Assembly (NCBI GenBank): GCA_946565805.1
Contig: CAMNWO010000006.1
Coordinates: forward strand, 17,723-81,722
Origin: an uncultured Clostridium sp.
GTDB taxonomy: Bacteria > Bacillota > Clostridia > TANB77 > CAG-508
Direction of reading: 5' to 3'
DNA: 64,000 bases
The notes beneath the pieces are model-generated. The model was not told the origin of the DNA. It searched no databases and saw nothing but the letters and a program-made list of their open reading frames with translations. Numbering within the stretch: position 1 is the stretch's first letter; every line of letters begins with the position of its first letter. Shown in pieces: positions 36,551 through 46,389 of the stretch. A program made the position numbers and the translations under genes.

Positions 36551-37645
36551 ATGGCAACAAATCCAATGCAAAGAAAAGCAAGAAATTCATTTATATTAGG
36601 TATGTTATTAATGTTAGTAATCTGTGGAGTGATTATAGCATTATTATTCATGCAATTAATCAATAAAACCAAAAAGGAACAAGAAGAGAAAAAAGCAACT
36701 GTAAATGCCTATGTTCTAAGTCAAGATGTTAGCTCAGGGCAAGTAATTACAACAGATATGTTAAAAAAACAACCAGTGAATAAAAGCTTAGTACCAAGTA
36801 ATGCAACCAGTGATATTACTATTATTGAAAACTATGCGTTACAAGATAAAGAAGGAAACGAAATTTATACTAAAAACGATAATAACACACCAAAATTATA
36901 TATAAAAAAAGATAATAGAGAATACGAACTACAAAAAGAAGAAGAAACAGACAACTATTATATCAACAAAAGTAGTGATAAAGAATATATTGAGTTAAAC
37001 AGTGTACCATTAGTTGCAAAAGTAAATATGAAGAAAAATACGTTAATTACAACAGACCTATTAAGCAAGAGTGACAATATTGTGCAAAAAGACGTAAGAA
37101 AGCAAGAATATAACATGTTGGTATTGCCAATGGACTTAGTAACAGGAGACTACATTGATGTTAGAATTATGTTGCCATCAGGACAAGACTATATTGTTGT
37201 TAGCAAAAAAGAAGTAAGCATTCCTCAAATTAGTGGAATTGATTCAGAAGATACGATTTGGCTTAACTTAACAGAAGATGAAATTTTACATATGAGTTGT
37301 GCTATTATTGAAGCTTATCAAATTAGAGGTTCTAAAATTTATGTGACAAAATATACAGAAGCTGGTATGCAAGAAGCTGCAACACCAACATATCCTCTAA
37401 ATGAAAGCACATTAACCTTGCTAAGAAGCAATGACAATATATTAGAAAAGGCAAAAAATGACATTGCACAAAGATATGGAAGAAATAATGGTGTAGAATT
37501 AAGAAACAACTATATCAATAGTGCAATTAACAGCCAAGGAGAACAAGCACAAAGTAATTTAGAAACCAACATGCAAGAAAGTACAACCAATTCTAAAAAC
37601 GCAAGAAAAGAATACTTAGATTCTCTAGCAGGAGTAGTACAATAA
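36551..37645 (+). CDS. CpaB/RcpC-like SAF-domain pilus assembly protein
   Basis: 364 residues. One membrane segment (about residues 13-37) is followed by a SAF-like module: AYVLSQDVSSGQVITTDMLKKQPV and VPLVAKVNMKKNTLITTDLL. MLVLPMDLVTGDYIDVRIMLPSGQDYIVVSKKEV resembles the rest of CpaB. In Tad systems CpaB is a periplasmic or wall-side assembly factor; here it opens the locus. GGGAGG precedes the ATG. Confidence 0.8.
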   Translation: MATNPMQRKARNSFILGMLLMLVICGVIIALLFMQLINKTKKEQEEKKATVNAYVLSQDVSSGQVITTDMLKKQPVNKSLVPSNATSDITIIENYALQDKEGNEIYTKNDNNTPKLYIKKDNREYELQKEEETDNYYINKSSDKEYIELNSVPLVAKVNMKKNTLITTDLLSKSDNIVQKDVRKQEYNMLVLPMDLVTGDYIDVRIMLPSGQDYIVVSKKEVSIPQISGIDSEDTIWLNLTEDEILHMSCAIIEAYQIRGSKIYVTKYTEAGMQEAATPTYPLNESTLTLLRSNDNILEKAKNDIAQRYGRNNGVELRNNYINSAINSQGEQAQSNLETNMQESTTNSKNARKEYLDSLAGVVQ

Positions 37646-37667
37646 AAGAAAAAGGAGAGAAATACAC

Positions 37668-38366
37668 ATGAAGAAAATAGGGTTTATAGGAGCCTATGAT
37701 AAAACAGATTTAATTGTATATTTAGCAAAAATATTAACAGTACTAAAACATAAGGTATTAGTGGTGGACGCAACAATAAATCAAAAAGCAAGATATATAG
37801 TGCCAGCCATAAACCCTACTACTTGCTATGTGACAGATTTTGAAGATATTGACATAGCAGTAGGATTTTCCAATGTAGAAGATATCAAAAGATATTTAGG
37901 ATTAGCAGATGAACAAGAAATGGAATATGATATCATTTTGGTTGATACAGACAATACACAAGGCTTTCAAAACTTTGAATTAGAAACAGCTCAAAAAAAT
38001 TATTTTGTAACATCTTTTGACAACTATTCTTTGAAAAAAGGGTTGGAAGTTTTAGTAGGGGCACCAAAAGTAGTTAATTTAACAAAAGTTCTATTTTCAA
38101 AAGAAATGCTAAAGGAAGAAGATGATTACTTAAATTTTCTTTCTTTAGGTTATAAAGTCATCTGGAATGAGTACAGAATTTACTTTCCAATTGAAAATGG
38201 AGATTTGAGTGTTATTTATGAAAATCAAAGAGTAGCAAAAATAAAATTAAAAAAATTAAGCATTCAATATAAAGATGGACTTGCTTATTTGGCAGAAGAA
38301 ATATTGGGTGATGTAAGTGAATCTAACATAAGAAAAGCGATTAAGTATATAGAAAAAGGAGTATAA
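37668..38366 (+). CDS. ParA/CpaE-like protein with a degenerate P-loop
   Basis: 232 residues. It begins KKIGFIGAYDKTDLIVYLAKILTVLKHKVLVVDA, the layout of a ParA/MinD-type ATPase, but the P-loop lacks the GKT lysine and glycines. YDIILVDTDN fits the Walker B position. It probably cannot hydrolyse ATP and may act as a partner of the next protein. The next gene starts two bases after its stop. Confidence 0.7.
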   Translation: MKKIGFIGAYDKTDLIVYLAKILTVLKHKVLVVDATINQKARYIVPAINPTTCYVTDFEDIDIAVGFSNVEDIKRYLGLADEQEMEYDIILVDTDNTQGFQNFELETAQKNYFVTSFDNYSLKKGLEVLVGAPKVVNLTKVLFSKEMLKEEDDYLNFLSLGYKVIWNEYRIYFPIENGDLSVIYENQRVAKIKLKKLSIQYKDGLAYLAEEILGDVSESNIRKAIKYIEKGV

Positions 38367-38368
38367 AA

Positions 38369-39202
38369 ATGTCAATTGTAACTTTTTGGAATAATGGAAC
38401 AGAACAAACCGGAAAAACATTATCTTTAGCAGCGATTTGTACGCATTTAGCAATTGAACATAATTATAGAATATTAGTTGTTTCAACTGGATATCAAGAT
38501 GAAAACTTAGACAACTGTTTTTGGGAACAAAAAAAGAAAGCAAAAAAGAATTTAGGATTGTTTGGACCAAATACAAATGTAGCAATGCAAGAAGGAATAG
38601 CTGGCTTGACGAGAATGATGAAAAGTAACAAAATGTCTCCAGAACATATTACAAATTATACGAAAATTATATTTAAAGATCGATTAGAAATATTACCAAC
38701 CTTTAAAGGAGACAAAAACGAGTACAATGACATCAGAAGATATTATCCAGATATCATTAGTTTAGCGAATAATTATTATGATTTGGTATTTGTAGATTTG
38801 GACAAACAAGTGCAAGATGATATTGCAGAAAACATTATGAATAATTCTAATTTAATAGTAGTGAACTTAAGCCAAAGACTAACAAGTATCAATCATTTTA
38901 TGGAATTAAGGGAAGAAAAACCAATTCTAAACACGAAGAAAACATTATTACTAATAGGAAGATACGATAAATTTTCAAAATACAATATTAAAAATATTTC
39001 AAGATATTTAGGTGAAAAAAATAAAGTATCAACCATTCCATATAATACATTGTTTTTTGAAGCATGTGAAGAAGCTAGAGTACCAGACTTATTTTTAAGT
39101 CTTAGAAAAGCAACAGGAGAAGATGATAGAAATGGGTTCTTTTTAACAGAAGTAAAAAGAACGGTAGATAATATCATATATCGATTAGAAGATTTACGAT
39201 AA
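38369..39202 (+). CDS. CpaE/TadZ-like ParA-family ATPase
   Basis: 277 residues. NGTEQTGKTLSLAAICTHLA is a deviant Walker A with GKT, and YDLVFVDLDKQ is Walker B. TadZ/CpaE proteins direct the Tad apparatus to its place in the cell. AAAAGGAG ends the preceding gene and serves as the ribosome site. It forms a tight pair with the gene before it. Confidence 0.78.
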   Translation: MSIVTFWNNGTEQTGKTLSLAAICTHLAIEHNYRILVVSTGYQDENLDNCFWEQKKKAKKNLGLFGPNTNVAMQEGIAGLTRMMKSNKMSPEHITNYTKIIFKDRLEILPTFKGDKNEYNDIRRYYPDIISLANNYYDLVFVDLDKQVQDDIAENIMNNSNLIVVNLSQRLTSINHFMELREEKPILNTKKTLLLIGRYDKFSKYNIKNISRYLGEKNKVSTIPYNTLFFEACEEARVPDLFLSLRKATGEDDRNGFFLTEVKRTVDNIIYRLEDLR

Positions 39203-39225
39203 ATAGACAAAGGAGGGAAAACCAA

Positions 39226-41199
39226 ATGACCATAACAAATATCATACTAATCATAGTAGTATTAGGCATTGCAGGTTATGCGATTTTCTATAGTATTAAG
39301 AAAAAGCAAAATGCAGAAGTAGAAGTACAAGTAGATGTAGATGATAAAACTTATACCATTGAAAAAATGATAGAGTTTGTAAAAAGAAGACTAGATGAGA
39401 TTACCAAAATTAACTTGTATGATATTGGACTTTCAGAAGAAGAATTGAAAAGAAGAAAAAATAAAAAGTATGAATTAAAAAAGGCTTTAAAAGGTTGTAC
39501 CTATGGTGATGTAAATGATAAAAAATATGTCAAAGAATTGATTTTCGATTTATTAGAAAAAGAATATGGTGTAACAGAAAGCAATATATCAAAAGCTATT
39601 TCATTTGATATTCCTTCTCTTTTAACAGCACAAGATAAATTCGATATATTAATTTATAGTTATAAAAAAGAATTTGGGTATGAAGCTTTAACAGAACTAA
39701 TTAAAAAGTACAATTTGGCTACTTTAAAATACGTGGAAGGAGAAACAAAACCTTCTTATGTTATAACCAGTAAAGAAATAGAAGATATTTATGAAAAAGA
39801 AAATATTGTCTTAAGCTTTGCTGATAAATTAGGTGTGGTAGTACAAAGAATTTATCAACATTATAAAGGATATAGCAGTATTGACGAAGTAAGAGATATG
39901 AATATAGATGGTGTATCTGGTGGTGTATCTGGTCTTCCAGAAAGCTTTTTAAGCCAAGTAGCACAATCTGACAGTGATTATTTAGACCAAGTATCAGAAC
40001 ACAAAGTGCCAAGAGCATGTGATAGTATCTGGATTTTTTTCCAAGGTAAGTCAATTCGTTTGGAATTCTTATCTTTTGGAACAGAAGCAGAACTAAAAAG
40101 AGTATGTCAAAATATTTATAAATATAACAACCCAGGACAATTATCAGACACAAATGGTTATAAAATCAATGAAATGAAAGATGGTTCTCGTGTTGTTGTT
40201 GTAAGACCAAGTTTCTCTGAAACATGGGCATTCTTCGTAAGAAAGTTTGACGTAAAACGTTCTACCTTAGAGCAATGGTTCAAAGGTGAACCAGGATGTG
40301 ATGAATCCATTGAACTATTAAAATATTTAGTAAAGGGAGCTAGAATTATTTCTATTACAGGTGAGCAAGGTTGTGGTAAAACAACAATGCTTATGGGAAT
40401 GATAGAGAATATATATGAAACCATGAACATTCGTGTTCAAGAAACAGCATTCGAGCTTCACTTAAGAAAAATTTATCCAACCAGAAATATCTTAACTTTT
40501 AGAGAAACAGAAACCATTTCAGGACAAGAAGGTTTGGACGTTCAAAAGAAAACTGACGGTTCTGTAAATATCATTGGTGAGGTTGCAACAGACCCTGTAG
40601 CATCTTGGATGATACAAGCAGCCCAAGTTGCTTCTAAGTTTACTTTATTTACACACCACGCAAAAACATTTCCAAACTTAGTAACAGCACTTCGTAACTC
40701 AATGTTAAGAGCTGGTGTTTTCAAAAACGAAAAAACAGCAGAAGAACAAGTTGTACAAGTATTAAACTTTGATATTCACTTAACCAAAGACTTTAAAGGA
40801 AAAAGATATGTAGAAAGAATTACAGAATGTATTCCAATTGAAGAAAAAAATGAATATACATTTGACCATAGAAATCAAAAAACGTTAGAAGGAAAATTCG
40901 ACAAATTCTTTGATAATGCAACACGTTATTTTGAGAAAATTACAGATAGACAATTATATGCTTACAGAAATATTTTAGAATATGTAGATGGTGAATATAT
41001 CGTAACTAACCCAATTTCAGAAAATAACTTGAGAGAAATGAGAGTTAATATGGATGAAACAGATTTAGAGAAATTTGATAAATTTGTGGAAAGACATTGG
41101 GGAAATAGAGCAAAACAAACTATTTCAGTTAGTAGTGAACCAGTAGAAGAAAAACCAAAAAGACGTGGAAGAAAACCAAAAGCAGCCACAGAGATTTAA
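39226..41199 (+). CDS. tadA: TadA/CpaF-type secretion ATPase
   Basis: 657 residues, longer than most TadA because of an N-terminal membrane segment (4-22) and a helical domain. Walker A is GEQGCGKTTML near residue 379; IIGEVATDPVASW (Asp box/Walker B region) and FTLFTHHAKTFPNLVTALRN (His box) follow. It powers pilus assembly. The C-terminus is basic (KPKRRGRKPKAA). GGAGGG precedes the ATG. Confidence 0.88.
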   Translation: MTITNIILIIVVLGIAGYAIFYSIKKKQNAEVEVQVDVDDKTYTIEKMIEFVKRRLDEITKINLYDIGLSEEELKRRKNKKYELKKALKGCTYGDVNDKKYVKELIFDLLEKEYGVTESNISKAISFDIPSLLTAQDKFDILIYSYKKEFGYEALTELIKKYNLATLKYVEGETKPSYVITSKEIEDIYEKENIVLSFADKLGVVVQRIYQHYKGYSSIDEVRDMNIDGVSGGVSGLPESFLSQVAQSDSDYLDQVSEHKVPRACDSIWIFFQGKSIRLEFLSFGTEAELKRVCQNIYKYNNPGQLSDTNGYKINEMKDGSRVVVVRPSFSETWAFFVRKFDVKRSTLEQWFKGEPGCDESIELLKYLVKGARIISITGEQGCGKTTMLMGMIENIYETMNIRVQETAFELHLRKIYPTRNILTFRETETISGQEGLDVQKKTDGSVNIIGEVATDPVASWMIQAAQVASKFTLFTHHAKTFPNLVTALRNSMLRAGVFKNEKTAEEQVVQVLNFDIHLTKDFKGKRYVERITECIPIEEKNEYTFDHRNQKTLEGKFDKFFDNATRYFEKITDRQLYAYRNILEYVDGEYIVTNPISENNLREMRVNMDETDLEKFDKFVERHWGNRAKQTISVSSEPVEEKPKRRGRKPKAATEI

Positions 41200-41312
41200 A
41201 AAATAGGAAATAGTAATTCACAAGGGGAGGGGAAATATCTTATCTGAAGTAGGCAAGACCCAAGGGAAAGATGTGTCCCCTGACAATAGAAAAAAGAGAG
41301 GTGAGGTAAAAC

Positions 41313-43394
41313 GTGACTGACCAATTAATGTTTATGATAATGGGTGGAGCAGCAGGATTATTTGTAATTGTAATACTAGCATATTTTATGCTATCTAAAA
41401 AAATGCAAAAGTCAGAATATAAGAAAATTCAACAATTACAACAAGGAACCAAAGAAAACAAATTCTCAACAGAAGTGCTATTCCAAAAACTATATTTAAC
41501 TTACATAAAAATACCATTTATCAAAAGATATACCTTAAAAATAAGAAGAAGATTAGAAATTGTTAACATAGATGATGAATATAATACAAGAAAAGGAACC
41601 GCAAAAATATTAACTAAAGCATTAGTTGTACTAATACCATTAATTGTTATGACAATCGTTCTTACCAAATCCAACTATCTGTTAATGTTCATTTTATTGA
41701 TATTTGAAATTTTTATGATAGATACCTTTATTGATGGTTCTGTCGATAAGATTGATGATAAAATTCTAAAAGAACAAATTGACTTTTTCTCAGAAATTAG
41801 ACATGCTTATCACGAATATAACATGGTAGAAGAAGCAATTTACCAAGTATCACAAGATGATGAGATGAGTGTATCAATGCAGGGAGAAAAAATATATGAA
41901 ATTCTAATTTCAAATGACCCAGAAACAGAATTAGAAAAGTATTATGACATTGCACCCAATAGTTTCTTAAAAGAATTTGCAGGTCTTTCTTATTTAACCA
42001 AAGAATTTGGTGACAGAAAAGTAGATGGAGCCTCTTTATACTTGAAAAATGTAAATAATATAACACAAGAAATGCAATTAGAAATCTTAAAAAGAGATAA
42101 GTTAAACTATGTATTTCAAAGTTTGTCTCTTATTTCTATTGCACCAGTATTGTTATTAGAGCCACTAAAAACATGGGCCATTAACAATTTCTCTTTCACA
42201 GCAAGCTGGTACCAAGGAAAACCAGGAACAATTGTACAAATTTTAATTTTAATATTAACATTTGCTTCGTACATATTAGTTAGAAAATTAAAAGACAATG
42301 GTTCAACTGGAATGAACACCAAAAACACAGAAAACCCATGGCAGGCAAAACTATACAAAAAGAAACCAATCAAAAAAGTAGTAGATTTGTTTATTCCAAA
42401 GAAGGGATCTAAAGAATATAGAAAAGTACAAAAATATTTAAAAGATTCAGCTTCTCATTTAAAAATGGAATGGCTTTATATGAATCGAATTGCTATGGCG
42501 ATTGTAACTTGCATTGTTTCGATTATACTGTTTACGCAATTACATGTTATTGCTGTTAACTATATTTATACAGAGCCGACAACCGATTATGACATCATGG
42601 GAGGTTTGTCAGAAAAAGATAAGAAAAAAGCAATGGAAGTAACTGAGCAAGACAACAAGATATTAGACCAATTCCGAGGAAAAACAAAACAACAAAGAAC
42701 AACTGCACAAATAAAAATGGCAGTACAAAGATTAAAATATTATGAAGAAGCAACCGATGAAGAAATTGATACCGTAGTAAAAAGAATAGAAGGAAAGTTA
42801 GATGTTATCAATAGTGAATATATGCAATGGTTTGAATTATTACTTGCTTTTGTATTTGCTATCGTAGCCTATATGGCTCCAATCTGGTTACTAATTTTCC
42901 AAGTAAAGATGAGACAATTAGAGATGGAAGACGAGGTAATGCAATTCCAGACAATTATACTAATGCTTATGAGAATTGAAAGAGTGAATGTTGAAATCAT
43001 ATTAGAATGGTTGGAAAGATATTCTAGTATTTTCCGTGCACCAATTACCAAATGTGTAAATAACTATGAAGCTGGTCCATGGGAAGCATTAGAAGCAATG
43101 AAAGAAGAAGTAAGTTATATCCAATTTATTCGAATTATAGAAAGCTTACAAGCAGCAGTTGAAAAAATTCCAATCCGCGATGCCTTTGATGAATTAGACT
43201 CAGAAAGGGATTATTACCAAGAAAAAAGAAAAGAATCCAATGACCGATTAATTAAAAGAAAAGGAATGATTGGAAAAGGAATTGGATTTGTGCCTATGAT
43301 TACCATGTTTGTTTTATATTTGATTGTACCATTAGTATTTATTGGTCTAACAAGTATGGGAACTTCATTTAACTCAATCTCTGCCATGAAATAG
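41313..43394 (+). CDS. TadB/TadC-like pilus platform protein, apparently fused
   Basis: 693 residues, about twice the size of TadB or TadC. Membrane segments lie near 7-27, 100-140, 290-325, 390-420, 510-535 and 660-690. Two T2SSF-like cytoplasmic regions are recognisable: EIRHAYHEYNMVEEAI near 150, and QTIILMLMRIERVNVEIILEWLE with RIIESLQAAVEKIP in the second half. A fused platform is inferred. GTG 41313 follows GAGGTGAGGT. A 113-base G-rich gap, with no gene seen, separates it from tadA. Confidence 0.8.
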   Translation: MTDQLMFMIMGGAAGLFVIVILAYFMLSKKMQKSEYKKIQQLQQGTKENKFSTEVLFQKLYLTYIKIPFIKRYTLKIRRRLEIVNIDDEYNTRKGTAKILTKALVVLIPLIVMTIVLTKSNYLLMFILLIFEIFMIDTFIDGSVDKIDDKILKEQIDFFSEIRHAYHEYNMVEEAIYQVSQDDEMSVSMQGEKIYEILISNDPETELEKYYDIAPNSFLKEFAGLSYLTKEFGDRKVDGASLYLKNVNNITQEMQLEILKRDKLNYVFQSLSLISIAPVLLLEPLKTWAINNFSFTASWYQGKPGTIVQILILILTFASYILVRKLKDNGSTGMNTKNTENPWQAKLYKKKPIKKVVDLFIPKKGSKEYRKVQKYLKDSASHLKMEWLYMNRIAMAIVTCIVSIILFTQLHVIAVNYIYTEPTTDYDIMGGLSEKDKKKAMEVTEQDNKILDQFRGKTKQQRTTAQIKMAVQRLKYYEEATDEEIDTVVKRIEGKLDVINSEYMQWFELLLAFVFAIVAYMAPIWLLIFQVKMRQLEMEDEVMQFQTIILMLMRIERVNVEIILEWLERYSSIFRAPITKCVNNYEAGPWEALEAMKEEVSYIQFIRIIESLQAAVEKIPIRDAFDELDSERDYYQEKRKESNDRLIKRKGMIGKGIGFVPMITMFVLYLIVPLVFIGLTSMGTSFNSISAMK

Positions 43395-43402
43395 GAGGAA
43401 AT

Positions 43403-44200
43403 ATGGAAAATGCATCAAAAGCCTTAATTATGGCTGGAAGTGTACTAATTGCTATTGTCATTATTGGTGCTTTAGTATTGATGTTTAACAATTTAAATAA
43501 TTATCAGCAAGTCAATACACAAGGAGACCGAGATGCACAAGTAGTAGAATTTAATAATCAATATGAAACCTATAATCGTAAAAATGTTAGAGGAAGCGAT
43601 TTGTATTCTTTACTAAATCGAGTAGTTGATTACAACAGAAGAAAATCAGAAGTAGGAACAGAAGGAAAAGACCAAGGTCAATACCTTGCTTATGAGCCTA
43701 TGACAATTCGTTATACCTTAGAGGGGAAACAGAAAGATTTAACATTTGATGAAAAAAATCGAATTTTTACATCTGGGTATCAAGACTTTACTTTAGAAAA
43801 GGCAAATACCAATCAATTTGAAACTCAAGTAAAAAATAAAGTAAATGGAGTAATGGATATTGCTAAAAATGAAAAAGCAATGCAAAACTTAGCTTCTGGT
43901 ATATCAAATTTATTTGATAAATCAAATAATGATGAAAAAGGAATTTTATCTGCTATTAGTTTGTGGAATGCGAATGTTAAGAATGATAAAAAAATTGATA
44001 CAGAGAATAAGAAATTTGACGAATTAGCAAATTCATATAATTCAATAATTAATACAAATGCAAATAAAGAAAAAGTATATACCTATTATGAATTTATGCA
44101 ATTCAAAAGAGCAAGATTTGACTGTACAGATGTAAAATATAATAATGGGACAGGAAGAATAACAGAAATGAGCTTTAAATTTACAGGAAAATTTAATTAA
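43403..44200 (+). CDS. Pilus-locus membrane protein of the MENA(S/T)KAL family, copy 1
   Basis: 265 residues. The N-terminus MENASKALIMAGSVLIAIVIIGALVLM is a short leader with a single hydrophobic helix. EFNNQYETYNRKNVRGSDLYSLLNRVVDYN follows, and related blocks recur in the next genes. It may be a pilin-like subunit or minor pilin; no known family is assigned. TAGGAGG precedes the ATG, overlapping the end of the TadB/C gene. Confidence 0.65.
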   Translation: MENASKALIMAGSVLIAIVIIGALVLMFNNLNNYQQVNTQGDRDAQVVEFNNQYETYNRKNVRGSDLYSLLNRVVDYNRRKSEVGTEGKDQGQYLAYEPMTIRYTLEGKQKDLTFDEKNRIFTSGYQDFTLEKANTNQFETQVKNKVNGVMDIAKNEKAMQNLASGISNLFDKSNNDEKGILSAISLWNANVKNDKKIDTENKKFDELANSYNSIINTNANKEKVYTYYEFMQFKRARFDCTDVKYNNGTGRITEMSFKFTGKFN

Positions 44201-44223
44201 TGTAAAAAGTAAGGAGTTAAACA

Positions 44224-44793
44224 ATGGAGAATGCATCAAAAGCTCTAATTATGGCTGCTGGCGTACTAATAGGAATAATCTTATTATCACTTATGGTTTA
44301 CATGTTTACCAATTTTGCCATAACTTCAGCAGAAGTCCATAAAGAAAACGAGCAAAATCAATTGAACCAATTTAATAGTCAGTTTACTTCTTATGAGGGA
44401 AAAGAAGGCCTTACCATTTATGATGTTGTAACAGTTGCCAATTTAGCAACAGAGAACAATATTTATTATGAACATCCACAACAACAAGGTATCAACAATA
44501 CTTCAAAAGATAATAGCTATATTTCTGTGATACTTAAAAATCCAAAACTTATTGGTTATAACAATAACCACATTGAGAAGGGATACGAGGATACAAGAAA
44601 TGATACATACAAACAACAAATAGCAAAATATTATAATACATTGATTAAGACAGCATTAGATGATGTTGTAGAGAAACAGGATGATCCACCGAATGGACCA
44701 ACCTATAAGGGATTAAGAGAATATAGTTGTAACGTGGAAATAAGTGAGATAACAGGGCGAGTTTATTTAATCGAATTTACAGCTAAACAATAA
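44224..44793 (+). CDS. Pilus-locus membrane protein of the MENA(S/T)KAL family, copy 2
   Basis: 189 residues. The same MENASKALIMAAGVLIGIILLSLMVYMF leader-helix is followed by QLNQFNSQFTSYEGKEGLTIYDVVTVANLA. It is a paralogue of its neighbours, and the C-terminal part (LREYSCNVEISEITGRVYLIEF) resembles the end of copy 1. AAGGAG precedes the ATG. Confidence 0.65.
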   Translation: MENASKALIMAAGVLIGIILLSLMVYMFTNFAITSAEVHKENEQNQLNQFNSQFTSYEGKEGLTIYDVVTVANLATENNIYYEHPQQQGINNTSKDNSYISVILKNPKLIGYNNNHIEKGYEDTRNDTYKQQIAKYYNTLIKTALDDVVEKQDDPPNGPTYKGLREYSCNVEISEITGRVYLIEFTAKQ

Positions 44794-44818
44794 AAATAGA
44801 AAATGTAAAGGAAAAGCC

Positions 44819-45250
44819 ATGAAAAAATTAGCAATCTTTTTCTTAATTATAATTATTATCATAGTAGGAATGTCTTATCTATACTTGAATTACAAAGCCA
44901 ATTATTACGAAACGAAGAAAGAAAATTACCAATTTTCAAGTTATGAAGGACAAGAAATATATGGAGCAGAAGTAGCAACACTAGTTAATAAAGCAGTAGA
45001 TAATAATGAAAGTAATCAAGTACCAAAAGATGAAAAAGGAAAATATATCAATAATGATAATAATTCAATTCAAATTGAAATTATGATGTTAGATAATGAT
45101 AAAATATATACCATGGAAACTTTATATCGTGGTGGAATGGATAAGTTTGTGCAATATTATAACAGTATTAAATTTAAATGTACAAGATTAGAATATCATA
45201 AATCTACGAATAAAGTGAAATATATGTTGTTAGAACAAACAACACAATAA
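44819..45250 (+). CDS. Related pilus-locus membrane protein without the MENA leader
   Basis: 143 residues. It starts MKKLAIFFLIIIIIIVGMSYLYL instead of the MENA leader but shares the block FSSYEGQEIYGAEVATLVNKAVDNN with its neighbours and the C-terminal KFKCTRLEYHKSTNKVKYMLLE. It is probably exposed outside the membrane. GTAAAGGA precedes the ATG. Confidence 0.62.
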   Translation: MKKLAIFFLIIIIIIVGMSYLYLNYKANYYETKKENYQFSSYEGQEIYGAEVATLVNKAVDNNESNQVPKDEKGKYINNDNNSIQIEIMMLDNDKIYTMETLYRGGMDKFVQYYNSIKFKCTRLEYHKSTNKVKYMLLEQTTQ

Positions 45251-45333
45251 GCTATTTAAGTTATTAATGTTACTATTGAAAGATAGTAGAAAATATAAAA
45301 TTCAAACGATAAATATAAAAGGAGGAAAATTTT

Positions 45334-45738
45334 ATGGAGAACGCAACAAAAGCTTTGCTTATTGCAGCAGCAATTTTAATAGCTATTGTAGTTATTACAT
45401 TAGGAGTATTTGTATTAGGAAAAGGAAGTACACTTGTAAAAGAAAATAGTGATATGAGTGAGGTAGAAGTTACTACTTATAACTCTAAATTTGAAGGATA
45501 TTGTGGAAAAAATATTAGAGGAGCACAAGTAAGACAATTAATTAATGCTGTCAATCAACACAACAGAACTAATGCGGATGATGAATCTAGACAAATTAAA
45601 ATTGATGGGACAGGATCTAATACAGACAATACGAAAAATGATCCTAATGCAATAAAAACAGGATTTTCTTATACTGTAACACCATCTTATGGGCAAGGTG
45701 GACTAGTAGATAAAATTAAAATTGAGCAAGGAAGTTAG
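45334..45738 (+). CDS. Pilus-locus membrane protein of the MENA(S/T)KAL family, copy 3
   Basis: 134 residues. MENATKALLIAAAILIAIVVITLGVFVL then TTYNSKFEGYCGKNIRGAQVRQLINAVNQHN, the clearest form of the shared block (F-x-x-Y-x-G-K-N-I-R-G). GGAGG precedes the ATG. It is the shortest member. Confidence 0.65.
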   Translation: MENATKALLIAAAILIAIVVITLGVFVLGKGSTLVKENSDMSEVEVTTYNSKFEGYCGKNIRGAQVRQLINAVNQHNRTNADDESRQIKIDGTGSNTDNTKNDPNAIKTGFSYTVTPSYGQGGLVDKIKIEQGS

Positions 45739-45776
45739 AATAATAATTAGCAATTAATAGAAAGGAAGTGATACGG

Positions 45777-46379
45777 ATGGAGAACGCAACAGAGGCCTTA
45801 CATATAGGAGTATCTGTCATGATTTTTGTAATAGCATTGTCCATCAGTATCAATGCCTTTGGACGAGCCAGAGAAACTGCACAATTAGTATTAAATTACC
45901 GTGACAGAGAATATGACTATGCATATGTAGAAAATAGCGGAACGACAGAAAGAATTGTAAATGCAGAAACCATAGTACCTTCTATTTATAAAGCGTATAA
46001 AGAAAATTATAAAATTGTATTTAAAGGAATTGGACCAGTCTATAAAAAAAGAAATACAAAAGAAGATTTTGCAACAAATGAAACAATAGATATTTATTCC
46101 ATAGATTTGGAAAAAGATGTATTAGGAAGCGATGAAGAAAAAGAAAGATTTATTCGATGTTTATTATATGGTTCAAAATACCAAAAAGAGATAGAAAATT
46201 TCAAAAAATCAGGAATATTCTTGAATGGAGAAGACTTTTATGGTACAATAATAGGGACAGGAACAAAATTCAAAGAAAGTCTAGGCGTTTATTATCAAGA
46301 AGAATTACAAGGACAAACCGATACGCCAGATGCAAACAGGACGAAAAAAAGAGTAATAACATACGAGAAAGTAAATTAA
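45777..46379 (+). CDS. Pilus-locus membrane protein of the MENA(S/T)KAL family, copy 4
   Basis: 200 residues. ATG 45777 (MENATEALHIGVSVMIFVIALSISINAF) is set by AAGGAAG and by homology. An in-frame GTG at 45768 would place a CGG in the coding region; that CGG is instead untranslated. The rest (ETAQLVLNYRDREYDYAYVE) differs from the other copies. Confidence 0.65.
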   Translation: MENATEALHIGVSVMIFVIALSISINAFGRARETAQLVLNYRDREYDYAYVENSGTTERIVNAETIVPSIYKAYKENYKIVFKGIGPVYKKRNTKEDFATNETIDIYSIDLEKDVLGSDEEKERFIRCLLYGSKYQKEIENFKKSGIFLNGEDFYGTIIGTGTKFKESLGVYYQEELQGQTDTPDANRTKKRVITYEKVN

Positions 46380-46389
46380 GGAGGAAAAT

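Noticed and set aside
45768..45776. GTG ATA CGG as the true start of pilus-locus copy 4, which would add a non-shifting CGG
   Set aside because: The ribosome site spacing and the shared MENAT N-terminus place the start at ATG 45777, leaving this CGG untranslated.
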